DNA of 64,000 nucleotides from assembly GCA_900543815.1 (NCBI GenBank), contig UQST01000001.1:62001-126000 (forward strand), in the 5' to 3' direction. Below the pieces are notes generated by a model that made no database searches, had not been told where the DNA came from, and was given only the letters and a program-made list of their open reading frames with translations. The DNA is from an uncultured Prevotellaceae bacterium. GTDB taxonomy: Bacteria; Bacteroidota; Bacteroidia; Bacteroidales; Bacteroidaceae. Position numbers and translations under genes: made by a program. Positions 16,954 to 26,274 of this stretch are shown piece after piece. Position 1 is the stretch's first letter, and the number at the start of each line of letters is the position of its first letter.

Positions 16954-17700
16954 ATGGAAAATCATATAGAACTGGACATGAGCCGCATACCAGAGTCGAT
17001 AGCCATCATCATGGACGGCAATGGAAGATGGGCCAAGGAGAAAGGCTTGCCAAGGTCAGCCGGGCATGTGGAGGGCGTGGAGACCGTCAACCGCATCACC
17101 ACAGAGTGTGCAAGGCTGGGAGTCAAGTTTCTGACCCTTTACACTTTCTCCACTGAGAACTGGAGCCGACCCGAGAGCGAGGTGGCTTCATTGATGAACC
17201 TTGTGGCTACGAAGCTGGAAGACGAGATATTCATGAAGAATAACATCCGCTTCCGCATGATAGGAGATATGGACAGGCTGCCCCAGAACGTGAGGCAGAG
17301 ACTGCACGAGTGCACCGAGCGGACAGCTAAGAATGACCGCATGACAGTGGTGACAGCACTCAACTACAGCAGCCGCTGGGAGCTCACCAAGGCAATGAAG
17401 GAGGCTGCTGCAGAGGTTGCTGCGGGCCGTCTCAGGCAGGAGGATATCAGTGAGGAGTGGGTTTCCAGACACCTGGAGACCAACTTCATGACCGACCCCG
17501 ACTTGCTCATCCGCACCGGAGGCGAAGTTCGCATAAGCAACTATCTGCTCTGGCAGTGTGCCTACAGCGAACTCTACTTCTGTGACACATACTGGCCCGA
17601 CTTCAGCAATGAAGACTTGCACAGGGCTATCGCCGACTATCAGCACAGGCAGCGACGGTTTGGAAAGACCGGCGAACAGGTAAAGGAAGAAGGTATTTGA
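16954..17700 (+). CDS. uppS: Isoprenyl transferase (undecaprenyl diphosphate synthase)
   Basis: The 248-residue cis-prenyltransferase carries the catalytic signature SIAIIMDGNGRWAKEKGLPR followed by AGHVEGVETVNRI, TLYTFSTENWSRP, and the C-terminal DLLIRTGGEVRISNYLLWQ and ELYFCDTYWPDF blocks. The conserved RTGGE..RISN motif and the Asp of MDGNGRW are intact. It condenses isopentenyl diphosphate units onto farnesyl diphosphate to make the lipid carrier for peptidoglycan and surface glycans, which the capsule cluster also needs. It lies between the barrel gene and bamA in a tightly spaced run. Confidence 0.96.
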   Translation: MENHIELDMSRIPESIAIIMDGNGRWAKEKGLPRSAGHVEGVETVNRITTECARLGVKFLTLYTFSTENWSRPESEVASLMNLVATKLEDEIFMKNNIRFRMIGDMDRLPQNVRQRLHECTERTAKNDRMTVVTALNYSSRWELTKAMKEAAAEVAAGRLRQEDISEEWVSRHLETNFMTDPDLLIRTGGEVRISNYLLWQCAYSELYFCDTYWPDFSNEDLHRAIADYQHRQRRFGKTGEQVKEEGI

Positions 17701-20345
17701 ACTCTCAACATACGAACTCAGTGAAAAGGATACACCTTATTATATATATATGGTTGGCCTTGTCGGCACTCGTCGGCGCACAGGTGAAACGAGTGATAAA
17801 CCCTACCATTGACTACAGCAGGTCGCCACAGCGCTATTACATCGGTGGCATCACTGTGAGCGGTGTGGACAACTATGACGAATACTTGCTGGTGGGACTC
17901 AGCGGACTCTCTGTGGGCCAGGCTATTGACATCCCTGGCGAAGAAATCTCAATGGCTGTGAAGAGGTACTGGAAGAACGGTCTCTTCAGCAATGTGGCCA
18001 TCAGCGTAGATAGCCTCGTGGCTGATTCTGCCTATCTGCACATCGAACTGACCAAGCGTCCGCGCATCTCGCAAATCAACTATATCGGCATCAAGAAGAG
18101 TGAGCGTGAAGACCTGGAGCAGCGCATCGGACTGGTGAAGGACAATCAGGTGACGCCCAACATGATAGACCGTGCCAAGATTCTGGGTGCCAGGTATTAT
18201 GAGGACAAGGGCTACAAGAATGCTGTGATAAACATCACCCAGCGTGAGGATGCCGGTGCACCCGACAAGGTCATACTGGATATCGATGTGGAGAAGAAGG
18301 ATAAGGTGAAGATTCATCATATCTACATCAGCGGAAACGACAACCTGACAGAGAAGAAGATAAAGGGTGGTCTCATCAAGAAAGGCGTGCTCAAGAAGGT
18401 GCACGAGAAGAAGAACATCGGCAGCTGGTTCCGTAGCAAGAAGTTCATAGAGAGCAAGTACAAGGAAGCCAAGGAGAATCTGGTGAACAAATATGCCGAA
18501 CTGGGTTATCGTGATGCGGTCATCGTGACGGACAGCGTAGTGCCTTTCGGCGAGAACGATGTGGATATCCATCTCGAAGTAGAGGAGGGACAGAAGTACT
18601 ACGTGCGCAACATCGAATGGGTGGGCAACACTCTCTATCCCACTGATGTGCTGAGCGCCATCCTCAACATGAAGAAGGGAGACGTGTATAATCAGAAGAA
18701 ACTCAACGAGAGAATATCGACTGATGACGATGCCGTGGGCAACCTCTACTATAACAACGGTTATGTATTCTACCACCTTGACCCGGTGGAGGTGAACATC
18801 GTGGGTGACTCTGTGGATCTGGAGATGCGTATCTTCGAGGGAACACAGGCACATATCAGCCGTGTGAAGATATCTGGCAACGACCGCGTATATGAGAATG
18901 TGGTGCGTCGTGAGTTGCGTAACAAGCCCGGTGACCTCTTCTCAAAGGCAGCCCTGGAGCGCTCCTACCGAGAGATAGCCTCGCTGGGACACTTTGATGC
19001 AGAGCATATCGACTATGACATCAAGCAGGACCAGGCCAACGGTACAGTGGATTTGTCGTGGGGATTGACACCAAAGAGCAACGACCAGGTGGAGTTCTCA
19101 CTGGGTTACGGACAGACTGGTGTGATAGGAAAGATTGGTTTGAAGTTCAGTAACTTCTGCATGGCCAATCTGTTCAAGAAGAATGGCATCCGCCGAGGAA
19201 TTCTCCCACAAGGTAATGGTGAGACGTTCAGTATCAGCGGTCAGACCAATGGACGCTACTATCAGGCCTATAGCGTGAGCTACATGAACCCATGGTTTGG
19301 CGGCAAGCGTCCCAATACACTGAGCGTGAGTGCATTCTTCAGTAAGCAGACCAACGTGAGTGACAACTACTACAACTCGGCTGCATACAACAGCTATTAC
19401 AACAGTTATCTCTATGGCTACGGCAACAATGGCTATAACTACTATGAGAACTATTACGACCCAGACAAGTTCGTGAAGATCTTTGGCGTGAGTGTGGGAT
19501 GGGGTAAGCGCCTCCGCTGGCCCGATGACTACTTCACACTGAGCGCCGATTTGGGCTATACCCGATACATGCTTAAGGATTGGAGATACTTCCTGATAGC
19601 TAACGGTAACTGTAACAACATCAGTCTGAACCTCAATCTGAGCCGTAACAGTACCGACAATCAGATTTATCCCCGTAAGGGCTCTGATGTGTCATTCACA
19701 GTGTCGCTCACTCCTCCCTTCAGTTTGTTTGACAAGAAGGACTATGCCCACCTGGCTACCAATCCCGGCGCAAGCAACTATGCCAACCAGCTTCAAGACA
19801 AGTATCGCTGGATTGAATACCACAAGTGGAAGTTCAAGAGCCGCACCTACACCGCACTCTCGGGCGGTAACAAGTGCTTTGTGCTGATGACCCGTGTGGA
19901 GTTTGGTGTGCTGGGAGCCTACAACAAGCACAAGAAGTCACCCTTCGAGACCTTCTATGTGGGCGGTGACGGTACCAGCGGATACACCAGCACCTATGCA
20001 ACCGAGACCATCGGACTGCGTGGATATGACAACGGTTCACTCACTCCCAACGGCTACAATGGCTATGCCTATGACCGTTTCACTGTGGAGGTGCGCTATC
20101 CCTTTATGCTGAACAACAGCACCAACATCTATGGACTGGTGTTTGCAGAAGGTGGAAATGCCTGGAACAATGTGAAGAAGTTCAATCCCTTCGATATGAA
20201 GCGCTCTGTGGGTGCCGGCGTGAGAATCTTCCTGCCTATGGTTGGCCTGCTCGGTATAGACTGGGCCTATGGCTTCGATGATGTATTCGGACGCAAAACC
20301 TATAGCGGTAGCCACTTCCACTTCATCCTTGGACAGGAATTCTGA
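17697..20345 (+). CDS. bamA: Outer membrane protein assembly factor BamA
   Basis: The product is about 882 residues. No ATG fits: the frame opens with TTG at 17697, overlapping the uppS stop, or GTG at 17721 just before a signal sequence (KRIHLIIYIWLALSALVGAQ). The TTG is preceded by AGGAAGAAGG. Several POTRA domains fill the N-terminal half (YYIGGITVSGVDNYDEYLLVGLSG; KKDKVKIHHIYISGND; YYVRNIEWVGNTLYPTDVL; AHISRVKISGNDRVYENVVRREL), followed by the 16-strand barrel from about residue 455 ending in HFHFILGQEF. The barrel has an unusual Tyr/Asn-rich loop (YNSYYNSYLYGYGNNGYNYY). It inserts beta-barrel proteins in the outer membrane, with the downstream OmpH proteins as chaperones. Confidence 0.95.
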   Translation: MNSQHTNSVKRIHLIIYIWLALSALVGAQVKRVINPTIDYSRSPQRYYIGGITVSGVDNYDEYLLVGLSGLSVGQAIDIPGEEISMAVKRYWKNGLFSNVAISVDSLVADSAYLHIELTKRPRISQINYIGIKKSEREDLEQRIGLVKDNQVTPNMIDRAKILGARYYEDKGYKNAVINITQREDAGAPDKVILDIDVEKKDKVKIHHIYISGNDNLTEKKIKGGLIKKGVLKKVHEKKNIGSWFRSKKFIESKYKEAKENLVNKYAELGYRDAVIVTDSVVPFGENDVDIHLEVEEGQKYYVRNIEWVGNTLYPTDVLSAILNMKKGDVYNQKKLNERISTDDDAVGNLYYNNGYVFYHLDPVEVNIVGDSVDLEMRIFEGTQAHISRVKISGNDRVYENVVRRELRNKPGDLFSKAALERSYREIASLGHFDAEHIDYDIKQDQANGTVDLSWGLTPKSNDQVEFSLGYGQTGVIGKIGLKFSNFCMANLFKKNGIRRGILPQGNGETFSISGQTNGRYYQAYSVSYMNPWFGGKRPNTLSVSAFFSKQTNVSDNYYNSAAYNSYYNSYLYGYGNNGYNYYENYYDPDKFVKIFGVSVGWGKRLRWPDDYFTLSADLGYTRYMLKDWRYFLIANGNCNNISLNLNLSRNSTDNQIYPRKGSDVSFTVSLTPPFSLFDKKDYAHLATNPGASNYANQLQDKYRWIEYHKWKFKSRTYTALSGGNKCFVLMTRVEFGVLGAYNKHKKSPFETFYVGGDGTSGYTSTYATETIGLRGYDNGSLTPNGYNGYAYDRFTVEVRYPFMLNNSTNIYGLVFAEGGNAWNNVKKFNPFDMKRSVGAGVRIFLPMVGLLGIDWAYGFDDVFGRKTYSGSHFHFILGQEF

Positions 20346-20402
20346 TACACATTATATATATGTAAGGAGAACGCAGAGAGTTTAACATAAATGCAGAACA
20401 AT

Positions 20403-20912
20403 ATGAAAAGAGTATGGATGGCACTGATGGCTGTGATAGTTGCAGCTACAGTGAATGCGCAGAAGTTCGCTCTGGTCGATATGGACTATATTCTCAAGAA
20501 TATTCCTGCTTATGAGCGCGCAAACGAGCAACTCAACCAGGTGAGCAAGAAGTGGCAGGCCGAGGTGGATGCCTTGACCTCTGAGGCTCAGACACTCTAT
20601 AAGAACTATCAGTCTGAAGCAGTCTTCCTCAGTGAGGAGCAGAAGACCAAGCGAGAAGAGGCTGTAGTGGCCAAGGAGAAGGAAGCAGCCGAACTGAAAA
20701 GAAAGTATTTCGGTCCGGAAGGCGAACTCTACAAGAAGCGCGAGAGCCTTATGACGCCCATTCAGGATGAGATTTACAATGCTGTCAAGGACATCTCTGA
20801 GCAGAAGGGCTACAGTCTGATACTGGACAGAGCCAGCAACGCTGGCATCATCTTTGCCAGTCCCAAGGTGGATATCAGCAATGAGGTGCTCACCAAACTG
20901 GGTTATAACTGA
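20403..20912 (+). CDS. OmpH/Skp family periplasmic chaperone 1
   Basis: The ATG at 20403 opens the signal peptide MKRVWMALMAVIVAATVNAQ; an ATG at 20391 adds four residues only. The 169-residue product has the OmpH pattern: a short strand KFALVDMDYILKNIPAY, a long charged coiled coil (about 45-125) and a closing KGYSLILDRAS segment. Skp-type trimers hold unfolded outer-membrane proteins in the periplasm. It is the first of three tandem copies after bamA. Confidence 0.92.
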   Translation: MKRVWMALMAVIVAATVNAQKFALVDMDYILKNIPAYERANEQLNQVSKKWQAEVDALTSEAQTLYKNYQSEAVFLSEEQKTKREEAVVAKEKEAAELKRKYFGPEGELYKKRESLMTPIQDEIYNAVKDISEQKGYSLILDRASNAGIIFASPKVDISNEVLTKLGYN

Positions 20913-20947
20913 TGATATAAACTTAAACAAATAATACAACAACTACA

Positions 20948-21448
20948 ATGAAGAAGTTTCTCGTAGCCATCCTGATGATGGCACCCCTGGCTTTGAACGC
21001 TCAGAAGTTCGCACATTTCAATAGTGCAGACATTATTCCCAACATGACGGAATATACTACAGCGCAGACTGAAATCCAGAACATGGCCAAGCAGTTTGAC
21101 GATGACCTGAAGCTGATGCAGGATGAACTGCAGAAGAAGACCGAGGAGTATCAGAAGGAGCAGGCCAATCTGCTGGAGAACGTACGTACTCGCCGCGAGC
21201 AGGAGCTCAACGATCTGTACCAGCGCATGCAGCAGTCTTACCAGGACAACCAGCAGTCACTCCAGAAGGCACAGCAGGACAAGATGGGTGCCATCCAGCA
21301 GCAGGTGCTCGATGCAGTGAAGAAGATCGGCGAGGCTGGCGGCTATGTGTATGTCATCGACACAAATGCAGGCGCCATTCCATTCGTCAATACAACACTC
21401 AGCACTGATATCACAGCAGAAATCAAGAAGAGTCTGGGTGTGCAGTAA
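20948..21448 (+). CDS. OmpH/Skp family periplasmic chaperone 2
   Basis: The 166-residue product has the signal MKKFLVAILMMAPLALNAQ followed by KFAHFNSADIIPNMTEYTTAQTE, then a coiled coil rich in Gln and Lys (about 40-125) and GGYVYVIDTNAGAIPFVNTTL near the end. The domain order matches its neighbours, while the sequence differs enough to suggest an old duplication. It lies 35 bp after copy 1 and 18 bp before copy 3, presumably on one transcript with bamA. Confidence 0.92.
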   Translation: MKKFLVAILMMAPLALNAQKFAHFNSADIIPNMTEYTTAQTEIQNMAKQFDDDLKLMQDELQKKTEEYQKEQANLLENVRTRREQELNDLYQRMQQSYQDNQQSLQKAQQDKMGAIQQQVLDAVKKIGEAGGYVYVIDTNAGAIPFVNTTLSTDITAEIKKSLGVQ

Positions 21449-21466
21449 TCAGTCACAACCCCTTAA

Positions 21467-22186
21467 ATGAAGATGCTTATGAAACGACTATTCACCGTAC
21501 TCATGCTCGTTCTGCCCCTGTCGCTACAGGCACAGATGCAGTTCGGCTACATGAGTTACAAGACTGTCATGGCAGAGATGCCAGAGTACGCACAGGCCAA
21601 GCAAAGCATGGCAGAGCTGAAGGCCAAGTATGATGCTGAGGCAACACGCGGGGAAGAGGAGTTTCAGAAGAAATTCGTTGATTTCCTGCAAGGGCAAAAG
21701 GACTTTCCCCAAACCATCATGCAGAAGAGGCAGGCCGAACTGCAGTCGCTGATGGAGAATGGAATAGCCTTCAGGATGAAGTCGCAGCAGACACTGGAAC
21801 AGGCCGAAAAGGACTTGATGGAGGAAGTGAAGAAGAAACTCAACAACATCATCCTCGAGGTGGGAGTTGAGTATGGGTATGCGTTCGTTCTCAATACCGA
21901 TGACGATGCCTGCCCATTCATCAACCCTGTGATAGGTGTCAATGTGACCGACCTGGTACGCTGGAAGCTGGGACTCTTGGCCGAACCTCCTGTTGGGGCC
22001 AATCCTGTGGTGCAGCCGCAGGAAGGCCAACAGGCTCCGGCAGGAGCGCCTGCAGGCCAACCCATGCAGCAACCGGCCGAGCAGCAGGTTCAGCAGCAGG
22101 CTCAGCCAGTGCAGCAACCTGTGCAACAAGAACAGCATCCCGCACAACAGGAACAGCAACCCGTGCAGGAACAAGTGCAACCCTAA
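21467..22186 (+). CDS. OmpH/Skp family periplasmic chaperone 3 with Gln/Pro-rich tail
   Basis: The 239-residue product has a signal (MKRLFTVLMLVLPLSLQAQ), then an OmpH core (MQFGYMSYKTVMAEMPEYAQ, a coiled coil, YGYAFVLNTDDDACPFINP) to about residue 165. A low-complexity tail follows, made of repeats of QQP, QQ and PVQQE up to the C-terminus. This tail is absent from copies 1 and 2 and is not a normal Skp feature. It may be a flexible linker or interaction segment in the periplasm. An in-frame ATG four codons downstream is an equally possible start. murI begins 10 bp after the stop. Confidence 0.88.
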   Translation: MKMLMKRLFTVLMLVLPLSLQAQMQFGYMSYKTVMAEMPEYAQAKQSMAELKAKYDAEATRGEEEFQKKFVDFLQGQKDFPQTIMQKRQAELQSLMENGIAFRMKSQQTLEQAEKDLMEEVKKKLNNIILEVGVEYGYAFVLNTDDDACPFINPVIGVNVTDLVRWKLGLLAEPPVGANPVVQPQEGQQAPAGAPAGQPMQQPAEQQVQQQAQPVQQPVQQEQHPAQQEQQPVQEQVQP

Positions 22187-22196
22187 ATTGACAGAC

Positions 22197-23045
22197 ATGG
22201 CCTCACAGGCACAGTCTTTAGGCATGAAAGGGCCCATAGGAGTTTTTGACTCTGGCTATGGAGGCCTTACTATACTGCGGCAGATAAGGAATTTGATGCC
22301 GCAGTATGATTATGTGTATCTGGGTGATAATGCCCGTGCACCCTATGGCACCAGGTCTTTCGAACTCGTGTATGAGTTTACCTTGCAGGCAGTGAAGCAT
22401 CTCTTTGCCCAAGGTTGCCCGCTTGTCATATTGGGTTGTAACACGGCTTCGGCCAAGGCATTGCGTACTATCCAGCAGAAGGATTTGCCTGAGTTGGATG
22501 CTGCACGCAGGGTGCTCGGTGTCATCAGGCCTACTGCCGAGAGCGTGGGAGCACTCACCCAGAGCCGTCATGTGGGTGTTGTGGCTACTCCGGGAACCAT
22601 CAAAAGCCATACCTATGAGCTCGAGATAGCCAAACTCTATCCCGATGTGGTGGTGACAGGAGAAGCCTGCCCGATGTGGGTTCCTCTGGTGGAGAACTAC
22701 GAGTACGATGGTCCGGGAGCAGACTATTTCGTCAAGAAGAGTCTGGATCACTTGATGTCCCGCGATCCGCAGATTGATTGCCTCATATTGGGATGCACCC
22801 ATTATCCGCTCCTCATGGATAAGATAAAGAAGTATATCCCCAGTGGAGTGCGCATCATGCCGCAGGGAGATTACGTGGCCTCCAGCCTCAAGTGCTACCT
22901 CGAGCGGCATCCCGAGATGCAGGAAAGGCTCTCTCAGGGTGGTAAGATTCTGTATCATACTACCGAGCAGGCCGATGTGTTCCAACTCTCGGCAAGTGTC
23001 TTCATGGGACAGGAAGTGACAGCCGAACGCGTGCTGCTGCAATAA
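22197..23045 (+). CDS. murI: Glutamate racemase
   Basis: The start at 22197 (MASQAQSLGMKGP) gives 282 residues; the ATG at 22224 would begin directly at the core. Both catalytic Cys motifs are present: LVILGCNTASAKAL and LILGCTHYPLL. The N-terminal GVFDSGYGGLTIL and YLGDNARAPYGTRS blocks are typical. MurI interconverts L- and D-glutamate to supply D-Glu for peptidoglycan. It lies at the end of the bamA-ompH run. Confidence 0.95.
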   Translation: MASQAQSLGMKGPIGVFDSGYGGLTILRQIRNLMPQYDYVYLGDNARAPYGTRSFELVYEFTLQAVKHLFAQGCPLVILGCNTASAKALRTIQQKDLPELDAARRVLGVIRPTAESVGALTQSRHVGVVATPGTIKSHTYELEIAKLYPDVVVTGEACPMWVPLVENYEYDGPGADYFVKKSLDHLMSRDPQIDCLILGCTHYPLLMDKIKKYIPSGVRIMPQGDYVASSLKCYLERHPEMQERLSQGGKILYHTTEQADVFQLSASVFMGQEVTAERVLLQ

Positions 23046-23060
23046 AACAACGTCATCACC

Positions 23061-24068
23061 ATGTGCGTCGTCGGTCGTAGAATGATGTGGAGTCTCTTGC
23101 TTCTCCCTTTGTGTCTCATCGCATGTGACCATAAGGAGAAGCCTATCGTGCTTCCTCATTCAAAGGGACTGCCCAGCGAAGTGCTTTTGGTTACGGATGA
23201 TGCAGTGGGGCAGAGTGATGTGATGGACTCGCTGAATGCGCTCACCCAGCAGTGTCTGCCTGAGATAATGCAGCCCGAAACTATGTTCCGCGTGCTGAGG
23301 GTCTCGCAGCGCAACTATACCCAGCGGTATATCACCATGCACACAAAACTCTTCGTCAATATCGACAAGAGCCTTTCTGCTCCCATGATGGGGATTTCGA
23401 GGGATGTGGAAGCCACTCCGCAGACCGAAGTGACCGTCTCGGCACCCAGTCTGAACGAACTTCGCCTGTTCCTCTCACGCCATCAGCAGCAGGTGACAGA
23501 TGCACTGCTCGACGGACAACTGCTGGTCAGGATGACAGATTTGCGCAAGCATCACAACGCCCACGTGGCCAATGAAGTGCGTCGGCATATGGGTTACTCC
23601 ATCTGTGTACCCAAGAATGTGTGTGCTGTCAAGAAGGGGAAACACTTCCTGTGGGCTGGTTCCAACCTCCAGGAACGTGATTTGAACATCGTCCTCTATG
23701 AGTTCCCTTGGGATGGCAAGCCGATGGATAATGCCGAACAGCTGGTCTCCAAACGCGATTCAGTGATGAAGTGCAACATCCCTGGTGAGAAGGAAGGGCA
23801 GTGGATGCAGACTTCACGGGTGGATGGAAATGCCTTGGTGATGTGCCGCAGAAGGAACTTACAGGGTCGTGAATTCGTGGAGATGCGCGGTATGTGGGAT
23901 GTGAGAAAGGCTCCAATAGGCGGTCCGTTCGTATCAACCTTCACTGTCGATACCGCCCGGCAAACCGTACTGGCAGCCGAAGGATTCGTCTATTCGCCAT
24001 CTACCGAGAAGCGGGATTTGCTGCGACTGCTTGAAGCGTCGCTGCTAACAATAAGAAAACAAAGATGA
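23061..24068 (+). CDS. DUF4837 family lipoprotein
   Basis: The 335-residue product has a lipoprotein signal (MMWSLLLLPLCLIACDHKEK) and the body pattern of DUF4837: PSEVLLVTDDA, MFRVLRVSQRNYTQ, TVSAPSLNELRLFLSRHQQQV, YSICVPKNVCAVKKGKHFLWAGSN and FEMRGMWDV-like ends. The function of this Bacteroidetes-restricted family is not known; an outer-membrane lipoprotein is inferred. Its stop overlaps the next start (ATGA). The precise start is uncertain because two Met residues precede the hydrophobic segment. Confidence 0.8.
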   Translation: MCVVGRRMMWSLLLLPLCLIACDHKEKPIVLPHSKGLPSEVLLVTDDAVGQSDVMDSLNALTQQCLPEIMQPETMFRVLRVSQRNYTQRYITMHTKLFVNIDKSLSAPMMGISRDVEATPQTEVTVSAPSLNELRLFLSRHQQQVTDALLDGQLLVRMTDLRKHHNAHVANEVRRHMGYSICVPKNVCAVKKGKHFLWAGSNLQERDLNIVLYEFPWDGKPMDNAEQLVSKRDSVMKCNIPGEKEGQWMQTSRVDGNALVMCRRRNLQGREFVEMRGMWDVRKAPIGGPFVSTFTVDTARQTVLAAEGFVYSPSTEKRDLLRLLEASLLTIRKQR

Positions 24069-25147
24069 AACATATATATATAATGATAAGCGCACTGTGC
24101 GGCATGATGCTTTTCCCTGCCTCACAGAGTCTTGCTCAGGCAAGGTTTGAACCCGATGCAGAGATTCAGAAGGTGGGTGATGTGGCTTTCCAGTCGCCCA
24201 AGAGGATTGTGCTTGGCTTCCGCAACAGAGGCAACAAGCCGCTCCGCCTTCTCAAGGTGCATCCCTCATGCGGCTGTATCGACGTGAAATACCCCACAGA
24301 GGCCATTTCCGCCGATGCTCATGCCGAGATTGTGCTCACTTTCACAGCCGATCAGTTGGGCTCTTTCTACAAGGATGTAGAGATTCTTACCGATGCTTCA
24401 GACCAGCCCGTGTATATGGCCATACAGGGAAATGTGGTGACGGGAGTTGCTGACTTCGGTGATGAATTCCCCATCGACCTGGGCAATGTGCGCCTGCAGA
24501 GCAACTATGTGGAGTTTGACGATGTCAACAAGGGCGACAATCCCACCATGGAGATTGCTGTGGCCAACCTGGAGCGCACCGCTTATCGCCCCATCCTCAT
24601 GCACTTGCCTCCCTATCTCACTGCCGAGTCTGTTCCCGCTGATATACCTGGCGGCAGAACCGGAGTGATAAGACTCACGCTCAACAGCAGGAAGCTCCCG
24701 CAGATGGGACTCAATCAGACCAGCGTCTATCTGGCTCGCTACGTGGGCGACAAGGTGAGCGAAACCAACGAGATATTTGTCAATGCCGTCCTCTTGCCCG
24801 ACTTCTCGCGCCTGACAGAGCAGCAGAAGAACAATCCCCCCGAACTTCAGATAGAGACCAATGAGATTGACTTGGGACAGATGGGCATGAAGGAGAAACT
24901 GTCGCAGACCATTGTGCTCCGCAACGTGGGCAAATCCCCCTTGCGCTTCAGGCAGGTGCAGGTGTTCAGCAAGGCCGTCTCTGTGAGTCTGGGCAACAGA
25001 ATCCTGAAGCCGGGAAAGAGTACCAAACTCAAGGTGACAGTGTTGGCCCGCTATCTCAAGAAGGCCAAGAGCCGTCCGCGTGTGCTGCTCATCACCGACG
25101 ATCCCAAGCATTCCAAGGAAGTGATAAACATTAAAGTTCAGCCCTGA
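24065..25147 (+). CDS. DUF1573 domain protein, exported
   Basis: The 360-residue product has a signal peptide (IMISALCGMMLFPASQSLAQ). It contains at least two immunoglobulin-like DUF1573 segments: KRIVLGFRNRGNKPLRLLKVHPSCGCIDVKYP with the typical SCGC motif, and later KLSQTIVLRNVGKSPLRF with ILKPGKSTKLKVTV. Such proteins are abundant exported proteins of Bacteroidetes with no assigned enzyme activity. Translationally coupled to the DUF4837 gene by a 4-bp overlap. Confidence 0.82.
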   Translation: MKHIYIMISALCGMMLFPASQSLAQARFEPDAEIQKVGDVAFQSPKRIVLGFRNRGNKPLRLLKVHPSCGCIDVKYPTEAISADAHAEIVLTFTADQLGSFYKDVEILTDASDQPVYMAIQGNVVTGVADFGDEFPIDLGNVRLQSNYVEFDDVNKGDNPTMEIAVANLERTAYRPILMHLPPYLTAESVPADIPGGRTGVIRLTLNSRKLPQMGLNQTSVYLARYVGDKVSETNEIFVNAVLLPDFSRLTEQQKNNPPELQIETNEIDLGQMGMKEKLSQTIVLRNVGKSPLRFRQVQVFSKAVSVSLGNRILKPGKSTKLKVTVLARYLKKAKSRPRVLLITDDPKHSKEVINIKVQP

Positions 25148-25176
25148 GGCTACATTAAATAATAAGGAGAAAAGTA

Positions 25177-26274
25177 ATGGAACATCCAGAGAACAGTTCA
25201 GAGTTTGCCGGACTGACCGTCAACAAAGGCATTGGCCCTGTGTCTATTGTCAATCCTTATCTCAAGAAAGGACGGTTCGCACGGCGCAAGTTGACCGCAG
25301 CCGATTATGTGGAAGGTATCCTGAAGGGAAATGTGACGATATTGGGACAGGCTGTCACACTGGTTGAGAGCACAGTGCCCGAGCACCAGGCTATAGCCCA
25401 GGAGGTGATAGAGAAGTGTCTGCCTTATTCGGGCAACAGTGTGCGAGTGGGCATCAGTGGTGTGCCAGGTGCCGGAAAGAGCACCAGCATCGACGAGTTT
25501 GGCATACATGTATTGAAGGAGAAAGGCGGCAAACTGGCCGTTCTGGCCATTGACCCCAGCAGCGAACGCTCCAAGGGAAGCATCCTGGGCGATAAGACCC
25601 GTATGGAGAAGCTCTCTGTGCATCCCGACTCATTCATCCGTCCCAGCCCATCGGCTGGCAGTCTGGGTGGTGTTGCACGCAAGACTCGTGAGACTATCAT
25701 CCTGTGTGAGGCAGCCGGTTTTGACAAGATCTTCGTGGAGACCGTAGGCGTGGGACAGAGCGAGACAGCCTGTCACTCCATGGTCGATTTCTTCTTGCTT
25801 ATCCAGTTGGCGGGTACTGGTGACGAACTTCAAGGCATCAAGCGCGGTATCATGGAGATGGCCGACGGCATTGTCATCAACAAGTGTGATGGTGACAACG
25901 TGGAAAGATGCCAGCTGGCAGCCACCCAGTTCCGCAATGCCTTACATCTCTTCCCCATGCCCGAAAGCGGTTGGACGCCGCAGGTACTCACCTACAGCGG
26001 CTTCTACGCCTATGGTATCAAGGAAGTGTGGGATATGATATATCAGTACATCGACTTTGTGAAGGCCAATGGCTACTTCGATCATCGCCGTGCCGAACAG
26101 GCCAAGTACTGGATGTATGAAACCATCAACGAGCATCTGCACAACAGTTTCTACCAGAACAAGACCATTGCAGATATGATTCCCGGAGTGGAAGCAAACG
26201 TCCTGAATGGGCAATGCACGTCATTTGTTGCCGCCAAGCAACTGGTCGATGCGTACTTTGCACTCCTCCATTAA
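25177..26274 (+). CDS. meaB: Methylmalonyl-CoA mutase-associated GTPase MeaB
   Basis: The 365-residue G3E-type GTPase has the Walker A motif GVPGAGKST near residue 95, then AVLAIDPSSERSKGSILGDKTRM, FVETVGVGQSE and the NKCDGDN specificity motif. MeaB protects and loads the B12-dependent methylmalonyl-CoA mutase used in the succinate-propionate pathway. The mutase genes are not in this window. Its last 54 bp overlap, tail to tail, the end of ispH on the other strand. Confidence 0.93.
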   Translation: MEHPENSSEFAGLTVNKGIGPVSIVNPYLKKGRFARRKLTAADYVEGILKGNVTILGQAVTLVESTVPEHQAIAQEVIEKCLPYSGNSVRVGISGVPGAGKSTSIDEFGIHVLKEKGGKLAVLAIDPSSERSKGSILGDKTRMEKLSVHPDSFIRPSPSAGSLGGVARKTRETIILCEAAGFDKIFVETVGVGQSETACHSMVDFFLLIQLAGTGDELQGIKRGIMEMADGIVINKCDGDNVERCQLAATQFRNALHLFPMPESGWTPQVLTYSGFYAYGIKEVWDMIYQYIDFVKANGYFDHRRAEQAKYWMYETINEHLHNSFYQNKTIADMIPGVEANVLNGQCTSFVAAKQLVDAYFALLH

